64,000 nt of DNA, from assembly GCF_947623445.1 (NCBI RefSeq), contig NC_135241.1:3288501-3352500 (forward strand), written 5' to 3'. The position numbers and the translations under genes are program-made. This document shows positions 36,901 through 50,677 of the stretch, piece after piece (the first letter of the stretch is position 1; the number at the start of each line of letters is the position of its first letter). The notes below the pieces were generated by a model. The model was not told the origin of the DNA, did no database searches, and saw nothing but the letters and a program-made list of their open reading frames with translations. The stretch is from Clavelina lepadiformis (Eukaryota; Chordata; Ascidiacea; Aplousobranchia; Clavelinidae).

Positions 36901-38135
36901 ATCTCAGCCTCATTGAAGCGGATGCCTTCGATAACGCGAAACACCAGTAGGTTAGGCATCACACGAGCCGATTCGGGGTAGCGTCGCACCAACACAATGT
37001 ATACAATAACACCAAAGCTGTAGACATCCATCGCGGTTGTGACGCGACTTGAATCCGTCGTCAGACGTTCAGGAGCGGCGAATAGAAGTGTGTATTGGTT
37101 GCCTTCGTCAGGGTTATCATCATTCGGACCTTGGTTCGATAGAGTATGCATAGATAACGCGGCACCACCAAAATCGGCAACTTTGCAGTGCAAATCAGAA
37201 TCCAGGAGGATATTTTGTGGTTTTAGGTCTCCGTGCGCGATCCGTGTAATTTGAAATAAATTGTGGATGTAAGTGATTGCGTCCGACACTTCATAGCATA
37301 TTCGTAAAAGAAGGATGACCGATATAGTGTCGATGGTTTTGTTGAAAAGCAGGTCATGCAAGGAACCGGCCGCCATATACTTTGTAACCATTCCAATCCA
37401 TCCTTCCCATTCTACCATGCCTTCGACTCGCATAACAAAATCGTGGCTGGCGAGATGCACCATCTTTATTTCCTTTAAAAACCTAAGAGAACATTTGTGC
37501 TTTATTCTGAGTGGTCCAGACCGCCTTTTTACCAGTTTTCCACCACTGAAGATTAGACCACCTCAACAATTCTCATCGACTTAAAGCCTAGTATCAGCAT
37601 ACTTCTTGCGTGAGGCTTCTATTTCCTGTTGAGATCCTTGTAAGGGTTGACACTTCACAGCCAATCTGCCATGCACTCTGTGGTAACCAACAAGTACGGT
37701 ACCAAAGTTGCCTCGTCCGAGTATGCTATCCTCAGCCTTGCATAGTATTTCGGATGCTTGAAATTCTTTCACGTCGTCCCGGGCTAGCAGAGCCTGTTGT
37801 CGGCAAACATATGACAATTTTATGGTTTGTGATCTTTTTCATGACTTTTGCAATTGCGATCGTTATCTAATTCGTGTATGCATTAACTCTTTTGAAGTCA
37901 AGCAAAGAATTGCACACTCACATAAGGATTGAGTTTTGAGAGATTCGTATGTCATAACTCTTTCTCATGTGGGCCTGTACATGGGTACATTTCTTTGCTT
38001 GACCACTCTTTTGTTTATGTATAGTTCATGCAAGCCTTTATAAAAGCAGAAACTTTCAAAGCTTTAAATGGGATAAGAATCGTTAAAAGTTATATGAACT
38101 GTATGAGATCGTTTACTCACCTCAGCATCGTTCAT
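33928..38135 (-). CDS. kinase-TPR fusion protein, copy 3
   Basis: Seven intact exons: 38121-38135, 37603-37793, 36620-37482, 36311-36451, 35971-36060, 35032-35757, 33928-34802; 966 aa. It is nearly identical to copies 4 and 6. Differences are MREYWNHS (C to Y) near the end of the kinase domain and several residues in the last TPR (SGACKHALKIY versus FGACKYALKNY; EEQ versus KEQ). Exon 5 has one extra codon relative to copies 1 and 2, and intron 4 carries about 63 bp more (36186-36248), both shared with copies 4-6. Confidence 0.88.
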
Positions 38136-38952
38136 AACGCCTGTCTCTAGCTGGCGAGTTGTTCGCTATTATAATCAGTTTATCTAGGCTTAAACTAGAA
38201 TGTACATAAACATTTATGCCTTGTGCCTCATTTGCCAAACAATGCTTTCTAATTTTACCGTCATTGTTTTCCAACACCTGACTATAATTGAGTAAATGCT
38301 AAACAATATGCGCCACGCATTAGAATTACATGCTTTATATTTGCCGTCTCATACTTAAAGTTGTTACTGGAAAGCCTTGTACGCAGTTTTATATGCCCTA
38401 AGGCAGTAGCTAACATTTTTGGAAATGCTTTGGTGTGCGTCAATTTAGGTTTAAAGCGTTAGGTAATTTGTTGTTCAACATTAAGGTGTGGTTGTATTTA
38501 GAGCGTTGGCACGTTGGCCATAACTTTTATACAAACACTTTGCAAATAACTTTTGTTCTATAAAATGCCAAGATATTTTCAATTTTATTGTGGCTGCTTC
38601 AATTAGGCTACTTATTATCACGATAAAGCCAATTCCTACAAAATGGGCCTTGGGGGAAATTTGAAAACAAACTGTCTACAAACACTTTCAATTTATTAAT
38701 GATACATTTCAGAATTTAAAACAATTGCACAATACCTGTACTTAAGGTTTCGCATATAGTAGTTTAATTATGGCAGATTGTTTTTTCTGGAAAGTCTTTT
38801 TTCCACTGAAGCCTTTAATCTGAAATGAAAATGATGCTCTGTTTCGCCACCTACCGGCGATATCGCAATAAACATTAACATTGCTCATTTTCAGTTGTCT
38901 GCAACGGAAACAATCGCTTTAGTCAAAACAACCTGTTTTAATTCATCCGATA
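38136..38952. other. 5' flank of kinase-TPR copy 3
   Basis: Homologous to 23153-23968. No exon found. Confidence 0.4.
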
Positions 38953-40559
38953 TCACGTTTTTAAACGTCGTTGCATTACTTTCGTGTTACTTCTCACGAA
39001 GTCATGCGGCACTCCGCACCAAGTCCATTTCTGAGCCGATTTTGGCAAAAATATACACAGCCAGTGACTGAAGAAAGGATGAACAAATCGAGGATCTACG
39101 TCTTTACGGCTACGCTGTCCACCTAAATCAGCATTGATTTCATTTTTTTCAATTTAGAGCACGTAGTACCCTATATCTAGGCCACGCCTCGGCCAGCGTC
39201 ACAATGCGTAAGAAGAGTTACGTACATTTCTACTGCTAAGAATGAAAAAAGCAACTTTGTTTACGATGCCAGGGAAATACGTACATGTCACGAAGCTAGT
39301 CAGCAACCCCACGACGATCGTGAAGGTAAATCCCCACGCTGAAAGGTACCAAAAAGACATCGAGTATATCTCCACCACTGCCGGCACAGTTCCGGTGGTG
39401 CTGCTCTGATGAGTTGACATTGCCGTTGAATGTGACGCGAGCGGTGTTGTTGCGTTGCTGGGCAACGACGTTTCTGTCATTGGGCACATGTCTGTTCGCA
39501 ATGGAAGAAAGCCTTGAAATTGCTCAATGTACCAACTGTAGTCCAAAGCACCGGTAAAAACCCACGCATTCATTGCGACACCGACAAGTAAACCAACAAT
39601 CGCTCCCTGCGGAAGACAATATTTAGTGGGTAAGTTTTAAAACTTAAGCTGATCTTCCATTAAGACATGTACTAAAAAGTATAACCATCGAACTTAGCAA
39701 AGGTAACACGTAGTAGTTATACCCACCGCAGGATTGGCGCAAGGGAATAGAATTCCGAGTGTGAATAAGCCTAACATAGGCCCGCCTAGCAAGCCATGAA
39801 TTGCAAAGGCTGCCTTTAAAAGTCCTTCAAGTCGGGATGTTAGAAATGCGAATAAGATGCCCAAAATTCCATAGAATACAACAGATCCTAAAACCAAACT
39901 TTTAATATCTAATCTCTGTTCTATAAATTTCCGTGTAAACGTGCAATAGCGAGCTCTAGCGGTAATAGATTTTGACTTAATTTTGAACACTTACGTAATA
40001 GATGGCGCAAGAAAGTTATAAAGTATGTACCTCTTGCTATCCAGGTTGACCTTTCTTCACTGAAATCCCACCAAGGAGAAAAAATATCCGTTACTGCGTA
40101 ATGCGTAAACATCCCCCGGTGTTCCCAGCACTAAGGTGCCCGTTACAACACTTACAGATAATGATAGGCCCACTGGGTAGGGACTGAGTGACCTATAACA
40201 TAGAAGGGGTAGCCTGTACATGATTGTCAACAGGGTAAGGCATCCTAAAGGTGTTTTCAATGTAAAAGTTGTAAATTTCTCATGTCAATGTCACAAAAAT
40301 TGGCCTGCGAATTCGATACGGATGTAATACGCTGTTATTGCGTCACATTATTTTTGTCTTGAAAGTGTTTTCCTATTTTGAAACAATGAAAACAATCGAC
40401 CTACCTTCCACCAATGAGAAATTCATCACGGTCTTCTTTCTTTCTGTCTTTGTAGAAGTAAAGGCAACCAATCAGCGTTGACACAAGAAACATCAACGCA
40501 AAAACAACGTAATCACCAGCAGAAAATGTTCTTCGCGTAAAGTCAGGAGCAAAATCCAT
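38953..40559 (-). pseudogene. SLC5 gene B copy with internal deletion (unit 4)
   Basis: Same junction as the unit 2 copy (middle of exon 2 joined out of frame to exon 9; junction near 40097). The deletion therefore happened once, before the units multiplied. Exon 1 is 40405-40559; exons 10-12 remain at the left end. Confidence 0.9.
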
Positions 40560-42302
40560 TGTGCATTGGAGAAATGTTTCAATCAACTATAACTATACAC
40601 TAGCTTAACACTTGTGTATAATCTAGCGAGAATAGCTGTTTATATATTTTTATCTTGACTCCACAAGTTACCATAGTCTTTTCCTGTATAAGCGGTCGAT
40701 AAACCGGTTGGCAGTTTTTATTGACTTGTTCTATGCCTATGGTAACTTCTTTAATATTGACTTTCTAGTTTCTAACTTCATGTCGCCAATGCTACTAAAT
40801 TTTACCTGTTTCCCAAAGCTCCAGCAAGTCAAGTAAACTGTACGCATAACGAAATCAAGGCCGAGTGCTCATTCACGCGAAGATTGTCGAGAAAAAGTCA
40901 TAAACTGAACGTAGTATTAGCAATTCAGCCGCTTTAAATATAAAGTCGCTATCGATCCAATTCTCTGCAATCTACTGTACAGCCATGCTGATTAAATGCG
41001 AACACAATTTGAATACGATGTTTACTTTAGAGATATACGGATACAGCCGCGCGTTTGTGTGTTGACTGTAATAGCTGAGCTCTAGTTCTAGAATAGTTTC
41101 TTCACGTTACCACTAGCCCCATTTATACACCTTTTATGGCTGCTAGCAGTTCCCCAAATTTTAAGCGTAAAGGTTTGTTGTATTCCGGTCGCTTGCACGC
41201 ACGGTAAACGTCGGGAAACAGCGATCAGGTCATGCGTGTGCAGCCGCATTATTTCGTGCGTAACTCTGCTGTTATGCTTACAAACAGATTTTCAAAAGCA
41301 ACACCTCAAGTGCGATAGTCAGAAAACCTTTTTGTTTGTCGACTTCAGTTTTATCTTTTAACTGTTTTTAGTGAATTTGATAAACTTACCTTTATTGTTA
41401 CTTCTGTTGTTATCACATATTATGCTGTTTGTGGGGTATGCTTGTGATAAGGATTTTTAGTGTCACAGTTGGCCGAGAAAGGTAAAGGAATACTGCAAAA
41501 CCTGTGTGTCTTAATTTCTTAAAGAACTTACATTAAAGGTTACGTCCATATTGCATGAGTGCATTGGTGATAAAGTATATTTATTCCAGCAATCACTTTC
41601 ATGATTACTTTCTTTCATTAGATTCATTCACAGATACGTTATTTACATGTAAGCTATCGTTTATACACTATTTTCTATTCTTTTTTATGTAGTGAAATGC
41701 ATAAACTGGTAGTTTATTAATGTTCCATCAAATGCCAATATGAAGGTAAACAGCTACTAAAAACGAACGTTTAAAAATTTCTTTCCGTTTCAGAGAACTA
41801 ATTACAACGGAAATTTACGACACCTTAATACGTGTTATACTGTTGGCTGCTAAAGTTTCCCAAAATAACTTCCGAAACTCCAGCCAGGTACTGTAAAACG
41901 AAGAATTAAAGTTTCGGTGGAATCTTCACCTAAGGCGATACCTGCTGGTTAGTTCTCTGAAGTCATGCTGGTGCAATATTTATTTAAATGAGTGTAAGGG
42001 TTTACCAAGTCTGAATTTATGTAAATTTTAAGTGAATGTAAGTAGGCGAATAGAGCAATACATTATGCTGTTATTGCTTGACATCGAGGCATTAAATATA
42101 TTCGTGCTCACGATAAAGCTCGCAACATATTAGTATGACGTTATGTATATAAGATTATATACGTACACACAAGGCATTGAAAACAAGACTAATACAAGGT
42201 GAAAATGTGCTCAACAGAACATGATGCAGTCATTTGTTTGGTCGTAACCATGCGCTGACAAACAAATGATTTGCTGTAATCACCAAAATTATTATTGGCT
42301 TG
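40560..42302. other. hybrid spacer, unit 4
   Basis: The right-hand SLC5-proximal part (to about 41970) is beta type like unit 2; the part from about 41990 onward is alpha type like unit 3 (CCAAGTCTGAATTTATG present, CACACAAGGCATTG present). The switch point is repeated in units 5 and 6. No exon found. Confidence 0.65.
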
Positions 42303-45300
42303 TCATTTACAAATAGTCTGTTTTATTCGGGCAATTGGACTTTTTGATTTAATAACTTCACGAACCTCTTGTAATTCTCGCCTAGCGGCTTCATACAAGG
42401 CTTTCATGCTTTCTTGCTCTTTGGAAACACTTATGGCTTTTTTGTAGTCCGCTTCTGCGTTTTTGTAATTTTTCAGGGCGTACTTGCACGCGCCAAAAAT
42501 GTAATGACTTAGCGCTTTAAATGAACAACGAAGATTTTGATCCGTTCCGAGGTCTAACGGTAAAAGTTTGTAACCTTTTTCAGCCAGTCTTAAACTTTTC
42601 TTGTAATCTTCTACCTTCAGACACCAATAGCTAACATCGATCATGCACAAGCTTTGATACTTGATTCTAATCTCTTCATCTGTTTTCGTGGATTGCTTGA
42701 TTTTATCAATTGCATCTTCTCCGAAAGCGATTATGTCTCTCGCTAGGTCACTAGGCTCATTTTCATCCAGCGAAATGGTAAAAAGTTTTTTAAGGATCTG
42801 GAACAAGTCATTAATGTGACAAACTTTATCAGACTTATCCGCGATGAACGTGCACAGGTTGAGGCCACATTTGCACAGCGTTGCGGCACATCTTAAATTC
42901 TTATGTTGAATTAGTCTTTTTGCGGTCACTGCCACGTAGCCAACTACTTCCTGGCAAAAGTGCTCCGGTGGTTGGAATTCGGTGGCAATTTTGCAGAGAT
43001 CTTCGGAAAGTTGTGTCTTATCCCCCTCCAGCTGTAGTAGAATAGCTAAGCGGAGCATATTTAACTTATTGATTAGACGTGGGTAGCCCGATACGTCACA
43101 GGTCTTTAGATACTGGTAGATTTCTTTGCTTTTGTTTTCTTTGAGTTCTGGAAAGTTTTCGTATAGTCTTGCCAAATCTATGTGAAATGTGTAAGATATA
43201 ATGGTTGATGAAACGAGGTTTTGACAGATCTCCGAAGTTTTGCATAAAACGCCCAGGGCTATACTTATCAGACGCTATTTCAGTCGATTTTACAAATATT
43301 TAGCTATATATCGTATCAGCGTGCAAACAGTTTAAAACATTCCACCAAATACCAAAAACATGTCGCCATTACCTTCATTATTACAAGCGAGTTGATCATT
43401 GCTTACCATTTATTGTCTTGTAAATGCTATTTACTTTCTTTTCTTCACTTAACGCATTGTCAACTTCGCGGAACGTGTAATGCGACTTAAGGAAATATTC
43501 TTCCGCCTGTTCTGGTTTCTTCTCCATCTCGTAAATCGATCCGAGATTGTTACAGCAAGACCCATAAGCGATAAGCTTCCTACAATTGCTCCCAAATTCT
43601 CTCTCCAGTTCCGTTATTGTCTTCTTGTTGAATTCTATCGATCTTGTGATGTTGTTGGTGCGGTTATAACAGGCTGCAATGCACTCCCAACACGCCGCTT
43701 TCGCTTGCAGAAGCCACTTTTTACTGTCATTCTCATCTGGAAGCATCAGACTTAGAAGTTCCTCCGCGTAAGGCATGACGACACTGTTAACGATCAAGTC
43801 GGTCGCACTTCCAGACTTGGAAACAAGAGCTTGCATCACCCTTGCGCATCTTTCAAAGAAAATAACCCTGGTGGATAATTTGGTCATCTTCACACAAAGG
43901 TCTTTTGCGTACTGCATCAATTGCAGGATTGGCAGCAGGATCTGGTCTGGGTGTTTCTTGTGAACCAATTGAACCACGTTGATTATAGCATGAGCCGTTT
44001 TCAGCAATTCATTTTGGGATAGTGATATCGTGCTGACTACCTTGCTCAGCCTTTCACAAGCTACGGTTGCTTCTGTGCTATTGTCAATGGACTCTTGAAC
44101 GGAAGTTATATACTGGTGGACCGTTGCGTTTTCTGGCAATAATTGGAATAAGTTTAAGCATAGTTATACTTACCGTTTTGTTTTGGGTTTAATTTGAAAA
44201 ATTGTATTTGCATATAAAGTCCGTGTTTCCCAAACGTAGTTTAACAGAACCCTCCGCCCAAAACGTTTGGGAACCACTAGCCATAATCTATTGTTTTGAT
44301 ATAACTTGAAACTATTGAACTTGGATTGTTAATTAAAATTTACACCTTTGTCGTCATCAGTGAAACAATTCTCCAACATTTGCTCGTAATTGTTGGTTTT
44401 GTCTACTTCTGCGTTTCGCAAGAGCTCCTGCTTTTCTGAAAACAAATCCCCAAGCATATACATTGAAATAATTATAGTGGTTTTCGATCACATTGGCCGT
44501 CTTTCATTAGGTTCATACGAAGTTCGAAGCAAAAATACCAGAGCCGGAGTAAATGCAACCATTTTAATTTCAGACTTGTCTAGTAATATTTATGCTCATT
44601 CTCAAGGGAGGATAGAGCTAATCTTAAACAACGCGATTATTGCTTATAATAATGACAGAACTATACGAAGTTGTTCTGTTGAAACCTGTGTTGGTCAGAG
44701 AAGTACTCATTGGTTCCACTGATGAGGTGTGTGGCATTTGTTCGACATCTGCTCGTTGAATTGCTTGTGCGGAGCCAGTCGGAAGATTGGAAGGATAACT
44801 AACTCTGTGTCTACTTCCTCGCGGACCTTTATCAGTATAATTCGAAGATTTACAGTTTTACCTAATACGTAGTATACTAAGATAAGATCAACACGGCTTT
44901 TTGGTTATGTATGTGATTTACGAATGACAGGAAGTTTTACAACCAGTTTCATGAAAATATATGTCTGAATAAAAGTTAACCTCAATCCTATCACCTTTTT
45001 TGCGGCATATAATTTCATCTATTGAAACACATTCCTTTTCATCCGGTAAGCCTCGTCTTATGTTTACAAGCTGTACAGTGTTCAGCACGCATCTTGCTAC
45101 TTTCGAGTGGTCGATACTTTCCATTTGACTGCGCAGCCTGTCTCTTACAGTCATCATCGCAGGTCGCAGGGCTGGTGAGTGGTTCCAGCATTCTCTCATA
45201 ACGTTTTGAAGCAAAGTTACGATTGTTGCTTCATCTTCTCGGCCTTCTTCACGAAGCTCGGTTAATTTTTCTTGTATCTCAGCCTCATTGAAGCGGATGC

Positions 45301-46510
45301 CTTCGATAACGCGAAACACCAGTAGGTTAGGCATCACACGAGCCGATTCGGGGTAGCGTCGCACCAACACAATGTATACAATAACACCAAAGCTGTAGAC
45401 ATCCATCGCGGTTGTGACGCGACTTGAATCCGTCGTCAGACGTTCAGGAGCGGCGAATAGAAGTGTGTATTGGTTGCCTTCGTCAGGGTTATCATCATTC
45501 GGACCTTGGTTCGATAGAGTATGCATAGATAACGCGGCACCACCAAAATCGGCAACTTTGCAGTGCAAATCAGAATCCAGGAGGATATTTTGTGGTTTTA
45601 GGTCTCCGTGCGCGATCCGTGTAATTTGAAATAAATTGTGGATGTAAGTGATTGCGTCCGACACTTCATAGCATATTCGTAAAAGAAGGATGACCGATAT
45701 AGTGTCGATGGTTTTGTTGAAAAGCAGGTCATGCAAGGAACCGGCCGCCATATACTTTGTAACCATTCCAATCCATCCTTCCCATTCTACCATGCCTTCG
45801 ACTCGCATAACAAAATCGTGGCTGGCGAGATGCACCATCTTTATTTCCTTTAAAAACCTAAGAGAACATTTGTGCTTTATTCTGAGTGGTCCAGACCGCC
45901 TTTTTACCAGTTTTCCACCACTGAAGATTAGACCACCTCAACAATTCTCATCGACTTAAAGCCTAGTATCAGCATACTTCTTGCGTGAGGCTTCTATTTC
46001 CTGTTGAGATCCTTGTAAGGGTTGACACTTCACAGCCAATCTGCCATGCACTCTGTGGTAACCAACAAGTACGGTACCAAAGTTGCCTCGTCCGAGTATG
46101 CTATCCTCAGCCTTGCATAGTATTTCGGATGCTTGAAATTCTTTCACGTCGTCCCGGGCTAGCAGAGCCTGTTGTCGGCAAACATATGACAATTTTATGG
46201 TTTGTGATCTTTTTCATGACTTTTGCAATTGCGATCGTTATCTAATTCGTGTATGCATTAACTCTTTTGAAGTCAAGCAAAGAATTGCACACTCACATAA
46301 GGATTGAGTTTTGAGAGATTCGTATGTCATAACTCTTTCTCATGTGGGCCTGTACATGGGTACATTTCTTTGCTTGACCACTCTTTTGTTTATGTATAGT
46401 TCATGCAAGCCTTTATAAAAGCAGAAACTTTCAAAGCTTTAAATGGGATAAGAATCGTTAAAAGTTATATGAACTGTATGAGATCGTTTACTCACCTCAG
46501 CATCGTTCAT
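42303..46510 (-). CDS. kinase-TPR fusion protein, copy 4 (reference copy)
   Basis: Exons: 46496-46510, 45978-46168, 44995-45857, 44686-44826, 44346-44435, 43407-44132, 42303-43177; all junctions GT-AG and phase-consistent; 966 aa. The start is MNDAE before a GTGAGT donor. Kinase, residues about 20-320: glycine loop GRGNFG (31-36), Lys52 in AVK, likely helix-C Glu73, HGDLKPQN (Asp154, Asn159; non-RD because Arg is replaced), DFG (172-174), AAPE (204-207), Asp221. This predicts an active TKL-type kinase, nearest RIPK/IRAK by feel. Residues 357-433 are a Ser/Thr-rich linker over two small exons. Residues 434-966 are all-helical with TPR-like pairs near 580-660 and 870-950. No membrane segment or signal peptide. 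It probably acts in cytosolic signalling, with the TPRs as partner-binding scaffold. The partner is unknown. Confidence 0.88.
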
Positions 46511-47327
46511 AACGCCTGTCTCTAGCTGGCGAGTTGTTCGCTATTATAATCAGTTTATCTAGGCTTAAACTAGAATGTACATAAACATTTATGCCTTGTG
46601 CCTCATTTGCCAAACAATGCTTTCTAATTTTACCGTCATTGTTTTCCAACACCTGACTATAATTGAGTAAATGCTAAACAATATGCGCCACGCATTAGAA
46701 TTACATGCTTTATATTTGCCGTCTCATACTTAAAGTTGTTACTGGAAAGCCTTGTACGCAGTTTTATATGCCCTAAGGCAGTAGCTAACATTTTTGGAAA
46801 TGCTTTGGTGTGCGTCAATTTAGGTTTAAAGCGTTAGGTAATTTGTTGTTCAACATTAAGGTGTGGTTGTATTTAGAGCGTTGGCACGTTGGCCATAACT
46901 TTTATACAAACACTTTGCAAATAACTTTTGTTCTATAAAATGCCAAGATATTTTCAATTTTATTGTGGCTGCTTCAATTAGGCTACTTATTATCACGATA
47001 AAGCCAATTCCTACAAAATGGGCCTTGGGGGAAATTTGAAAACAAACTGTCTACAAACACTTTCAATTTATTAATGATACATTTCAGAATTTAAAACAAT
47101 TGCACAATACCTGTACTTAAGGTTTCGCATATAGTAGTTTAATTATGGCAGATTGTTTTTTCTGGAAAGTCTTTTTTCCACTGAAGCCTTTAATCTGAAA
47201 TGAAAATGATGCTCTGTTTCGCCACCTACCGGCGATATCGCAATAAACATTAACATTGCTCATTTTCAGTTGTCTGCAACGGAAACAATCGCTTTAGTCA
47301 AAACAACCTGTTTTAATTCATCCGATA
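46511..47327. other. 5' flank of kinase-TPR copy 4
   Basis: Same as 38136-38952; nothing further seen. Confidence 0.4.
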
Positions 47328-48934
47328 TCACGTTTTTAAACGTCGTTGCATTACTTTCGTGTTACTTCTCACGAAGTCATGCGGCACTCCGCACCAAGTC
47401 CATTTCTGAGCCGATTTTGGCAAAAATATACACAGCCAGTGACTGAAGAAAGGATGAACAAATCGAGGATCTACGTCTTTACGGCTACGCTGTCCACCTA
47501 AATCAGCATTGATTTCATTTTTTTCAATTTAGAGCACGTAGTACCCTATATCTAGGCCACGCCTCGGCCAGCGTCACAATGCGTAAGAAGAGTTACGTAC
47601 ATTTCTACTGCTAAGAATGAAAAAAGCAACTTTGTTTACGATGCCAGGGAAATACGTACATGTCACGAAGCTAGTCAGCAACCCCACGACGATCGTGAAG
47701 GTAAATCCCCACGCTGAAAGGTACCAAAAAGACATCGAGTATATCTCCACCACTGCCGGCACAGTTCCGGTGGTGCTGCTCTGATGAGTTGACATTGCCG
47801 TTGAATGTGACGCGAGCGGTGTTGTTGCGTTGCTGGGCAACGACGTTTCTGTCATTGGGCACATGTCTGTTCGCAATGGAAGAAAGCCTTGAAATTGCTC
47901 AATGTACCAACTGTAGTCCAAAGCACCGGTAAAAACCCACGCATTCATTGCGACACCGACAAGTAAACCAACAATCGCTCCCTGCGGAAGACAATATTTA
48001 GTGGGTAAGTTTTAAAACTTAAGCTGATCTTCCATTAAGACATGTACTAAAAAGTATAACCATCGAACTTAGCAAAGGTAACACGTAGTAGTTATACCCA
48101 CCGCAGGATTGGCGCAAGGGAATAGAATTCCGAGTGTGAATAAGCCTAACATAGGCCCGCCTAGCAAGCCATGAATTGCAAAGGCTGCCTTTAAAAGTCC
48201 TTCAAGTCGGGATGTTAGAAATGCGAATAAGATGCCCAAAATTCCATAGAATACAACAGATCCTAAAACCAAACTTTTAATATCTAATCTCTGTTCTATA
48301 AATTTCCGTGTAAACGTGCAATAGCGAGCTCTAGCGGTAATAGATTTTGACTTAATTTTGAACACTTACGTAATAGATGGCGCAAGAAAGTTATAAAGTA
48401 TGTACCTCTTGCTATCCAGGTTGACCTTTCTTCACTGAAATCCCACCAAGGAGAAAAAATATCCGTTACTGCGTAATGCGTAAACATCCCCCGGTGTTCC
48501 CAGCACTAAGGTGCCCGTTACAACACTTACAGATAATGATAGGCCCACTGGGTAGGGACTGAGTGACCTATAACATAGAAGGGGTAGCCTGTACATGATT
48601 GTCAACAGGGTAAGGCATCCTAAAGGTGTTTTCAATGTAAAAGTTGTAAATTTCTCATGTCAATGTCACAAAAATTGGCCTGCGAATTCGATACGGATGT
48701 AATACGCTGTTATTGCGTCACATTATTTTTGTCTTGAAAGTGTTTTCCTATTTTGAAACAATGAAAACAATCGACCTACCTTCCACCAATGAGAAATTCA
48801 TCACGGTCTTCTTTCTTTCTGTCTTTGTAGAAGTAAAGGCAACCAATCAGCGTTGACACAAGAAACATCAACGCAAAAACAACGTAATCACCAGCAGAAA
48901 ATGTTCTTCGCGTAAAGTCAGGAGCAAAATCCAT
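47328..48934 (-). pseudogene. SLC5 gene B copy with internal deletion (unit 5)
   Basis: Indistinguishable by eye from the unit 4 copy; exon 1 at 48780-48934. Confidence 0.9.
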
Positions 48935-50677
48935 TGTGCATTGGAGAAATGTTTCAATCAACTATAACTATACACTAGCTTAACACTTGTGTATAATCTA
49001 GCGAGAATAGCTGTTTATATATTTTTATCTTGACTCCACAAGTTACCATAGTCTTTTCCTGTATAAGCGGTCGATAAACCGGTTGGCAGTTTTTATTGAC
49101 TTGTTCTATGCCTATGGTAACTTCTTTAATATTGACTTTCTAGTTTCTAACTTCATGTCGCCAATGCTACTAAATTTTACCTGTTTCCCAAAGCTCCAGC
49201 AAGTCAAGTAAACTGTACGCATAACGAAATCAAGGCCGAGTGCTCATTCACGCGAAGATTGTCGAGAAAAAGTCATAAACTGAACGTAGTATTAGCAATT
49301 CAGCCGCTTTAAATATAAAGTCGCTATCGATCCAATTCTCTGCAATCTACTGTACAGCCATGCTGATTAAATGCGAACACAATTTGAATACGATGTTTAC
49401 TTTAGAGATATACGGATACAGCCGCGCGTTTGTGTGTTGACTGTAATAGCTGAGCTCTAGTTCTAGAATAGTTTCTTCACGTTACCACTAGCCCCATTTA
49501 TACACCTTTTATGGCTGCTAGCAGTTCCCCAAATTTTAAGCGTAAAGGTTTGTTGTATTCCGGTCGCTTGCACGCACGGTAAACGTCGGGAAACAGCGAT
49601 CAGGTCATGCGTGTGCAGCCGCATTATTTCGTGCGTAACTCTGCTGTTATGCTTACAAACAGATTTTCAAAAGCAACACCTCAAGTGCGATAGTCAGAAA
49701 ACCTTTTTGTTTGTCGACTTCAGTTTTATCTTTTAACTGTTTTTAGTGAATTTGATAAACTTACCTTTATTGTTACTTCTGTTGTTATCACATATTATGC
49801 TGTTTGTGGGGTATGCTTGTGATAAGGATTTTTAGTGTCACAGTTGGCCGAGAAAGGTAAAGGAATACTGCAAAACCTGTGTGTCTTAATTTCTTAAAGA
49901 ACTTACATTAAAGGTTACGTCCATATTGCATGAGTGCATTGGTGATAAAGTATATTTATTCCAGCAATCACTTTCATGATTACTTTCTTTCATTAGATTC
50001 ATTCACAGATACGTTATTTACATGTAAGCTATCGTTTATACACTATTTTCTATTCTTTTTTATGTAGTGAAATGCATAAACTGGTAGTTTATTAATGTTC
50101 CATCAAATGCCAATATGAAGGTAAACAGCTACTAAAAACGAACGTTTAAAAATTTCTTTCCGTTTCAGAGAACTAATTACAACGGAAATTTACGACACCT
50201 TAATACGTGTTATACTGTTGGCTGCTAAAGTTTCCCAAAATAACTTCCGAAACTCCAGCCAGGTACTGTAAAACGAAGAATTAAAGTTTCGGTGGAATCT
50301 TCACCTAAGGCGATACCTGCTGGTTAGTTCTCTGAAGTCATGCTGGTGCAATATTTATTTAAATGAGTGTAAGGGTTTACCAAGTCTGAATTTATGTAAA
50401 TTTTAAGTGAATGTAAGTAGGCGAATAGAGCAATACATTATGCTGTTATTGCTTGACATCGAGGCATTAAATATATTCGTGCTCACGATAAAGCTCGCAA
50501 CATATTAGTATGACGTTATGTATATAAGATTATATACGTACACACAAGGCATTGAAAACAAGACTAATACAAGGTGAAAATGTGCTCAACAGAACATGAT
50601 GCAGTCATTTGTTTGGTCGTAACCATGCGCTGACAAACAAATGATTTGCTGTAATCACCAAAATTATTATTGGCTTG
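48935..50677. other. hybrid spacer, unit 5
   Basis: Beta-to-alpha switch at the same relative point as unit 4 (about 50350). No exon found. Confidence 0.5.

Larger units (their letters stand above)
31801..38880. repeat. tandem array unit 3 (left-truncated)
   Basis: Starts inside SLC5 sequence, then an alpha-type spacer and kinase-TPR copy 3. Its right part matches units 4-6 very closely, while its spacer matches unit 1. Confidence 0.85.
38881..47255. repeat. tandem array unit 4 (8375 bp)
   Basis: Reference unit of the homogenised part of the array: deleted SLC5, hybrid spacer and kinase-TPR copy 4. Units 5 and 6 repeat it almost base for base. Confidence 0.92.
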
